Shown here: piece after piece, positions 62,584-64,000 of the stretch
Numbering within the stretch: position 1 is the stretch's first letter
Layout: each line of letters opens with the position of its first letter
Source: Chlorops oryzae
Taxonomy: Eukaryota > Arthropoda > Insecta > Diptera > Chloropidae
Reading direction: 5' to 3'
Assembly (NCBI GenBank): GCA_020466095.1
Contig: CM035806.1
Span: forward strand, 147,213,167-147,277,166
DNA length: 64,000 nt
Program-made: the position numbers and the translations under genes
The notes under the pieces: generated by a model
Told to the model about the DNA's origin: nothing
Databases searched by the model: none
What the model saw: only the letters and a program-made list of their open reading frames with translations

Positions 62584-64000
62584 AAAAAAAATCTCTTCGT
62601 TCTGTTTAAATTTATGCGTATTTTACTTCAAATTTTTAAGATTTAAAGCGATTTTTCAAGGGTGTCCACCAAACGGATACAAAAATATTGTTAGCCAAAA
62701 GCTACTGCTTCGCATAATTGCTTATAAATTTTTTCTGATCGATTTAATCTATGTAGTTACTTAAGGGGAAAATTAGCTTAGTTCCTTAGCTTTCCACTGG
62801 TGTGCATGCCACTGCATAATATTGACTTGGAAAAAAGTTATTCGCGAAAAAAACAACCGCTATGACTCTCCCATACTATTTATTAAGAGCCACAATATAT
62901 AACACAAAAAAAAAACATTAACCCGGTAGCGCCAGAATTTAAAAATAAATATAAAAAATTGGTGTCTGTAAAGACAATTTACGGACGATAGTTTTACGTG
63001 ATAACCAGGGCCCGGATTTTGTTGACTTTTATAAATTTAAAGCATACTTTGTGGAGTAATAATTTTCTTGAACTCATATAAAGTTAAGATTCAAATCGAT
63101 TTTTAACTTCAATATGAATTTTTTTGAAGTTAGAAAAGCGGTTTGAAGTTCAACTTCGCTTAACTTATTCGCAAAATGTTGATCAGAAATTTTTTTTGCC
63201 CCATAAAATATGCTTTAAATGTATAAAAGTCCACAAAATCCGAGCCCTGGAGATAACGTCATAAGAAAACACTTATTATGTACATAAAATGGACCATTCA
63301 AGTTCACGTTCGCTTTTTTGACGATTTTTGAAACTCTCTTAGACTTATTAATTGAAAAGTTAGAAAATAAGTCTCATTTTATAACTTTTTTTGGCGATTT
63401 TTAATATAAGTATAAAATAGAAAATAATAATTATACTTGAATTTTTGAAATTAAAATTAAATATTAAAGTTTTCAAAATCAATTTCATACATACATATAT
63501 TTAACGTGCAAAGTGAAAAATTGCAAGAAAATTGTTCGGACAATTTTGTTACGTCTTATATGTTAATCCGCATAATGCTTATGAGAATTGTAGGTTGAAG
63601 TAATGCAACCAAAGACTGTATAACTACCCTGCAGGAATTGACAGTAGTGAATCTATACTATTTTTCTACTGTCCGCGTCAACAGTACTACTGACCATGAA
63701 GAGAACGCACACGCTAGGAATACGTAGAAACGATCACGGAAAGAACAAAACAATCGGACATCATCTCCCCTCAACACATTGAGAAGTGTTTTTTATTTTG
63801 ACTGTTTTTCGGCAGTCCCCGCTTGTCTGTCGATTGCGTGACATGTGTGAATTTGTGTGTGCGCCCATAGCCATACGTATTTGGACGTTTGCATATTTTC
63901 GCCCTTGTCTGCTTGTGAAGAGACGATTGAGACGATTTGCTTTCTCATGAGAGCGAACTCTCTGCTCTAAACCGTTTTGAAATTTTGTGTATTTGAGTGT
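62584..64000. repeat. Right copy of the duplicated block, continuing past the window
   Basis: Matches 59094-60512 from AAATCTCTTCGTTCTG to the window end. It starts immediately after the palindrome arm. Confidence 0.92.
63006..63249. mobile_element. hAT-type MITE family A, copy 8
   Basis: Same flanks (GTGATAAC, GAGATAAC) as copy 7. Its centre, however, reads TTTTTAACTTCAATATGAA, as in copies 1 and 2, where copy 7 has TTTTAAGCTTCGAAATGAA as in copy 3. Confidence 0.85.

Overview
This is eukaryotic DNA from a higher fly (Diptera). The AT-rich composition, frequent ACATACAT/TATG microsatellites, DINE-1-like elements and insect-type hAT and piggyBac-like MITEs suggest a tephritid-like fly; that level of placement is inference. 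There is no sign of bacterial gene organisation, and nearly all short open frames are repeat or intron noise.

One protein-coding gene is recognisable: the 3' end of multiplexin (Mp), the fly collagen XV/XVIII orthologue, on the + strand. Its C-terminal endostatin domain is split over four exons (3973-4103, 18460-18639, 42032-42262, 50984-51044). All four have good splice sites and the same junction phase, giving 200 codons plus a TGA stop. The four cysteines of the endostatin fold are present. The three introns are about 14.4, 23.4 and 8.7 kb. The collagen, trimerisation and N-terminal exons must lie before the window. After the stop the frame stays open for 90 more codons, either a readthrough extension or a chance open frame, and then an A-rich 3' UTR-like region follows.

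The introns and 3' flank are packed with non-autonomous mobile elements. They include: eight copies of one hAT-type MITE (CAGGGCYCGG ends, several with 8-bp target duplications); four DINE-1/Helentron-like elements; a hAT-like element carrying arrays of ATCGATA motifs (two copies); TTAA-flanked piggyBac-like elements, one nested in a MITE and one carrying a 43-bp minisatellite; TIR elements with CCCAGC ends that contain tRNA-like modules; CCCTGCAGGAA elements; TA-flanked CAGGGTGTTCCG elements; and two decayed non-LTR retrotransposon coding fragments. No intact transposase or reverse transcriptase was found.

The right edge (59094-64000) is structurally unusual. A block of at least 1.4 kb is repeated about 3.49 kb further on. 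Between the copies lie a 166-bp tandem repeat and a 1.6-kb inverted repeat whose right arm ends exactly where the second block begins. This is either a recent tandem duplication containing a palindrome or an assembly artefact.
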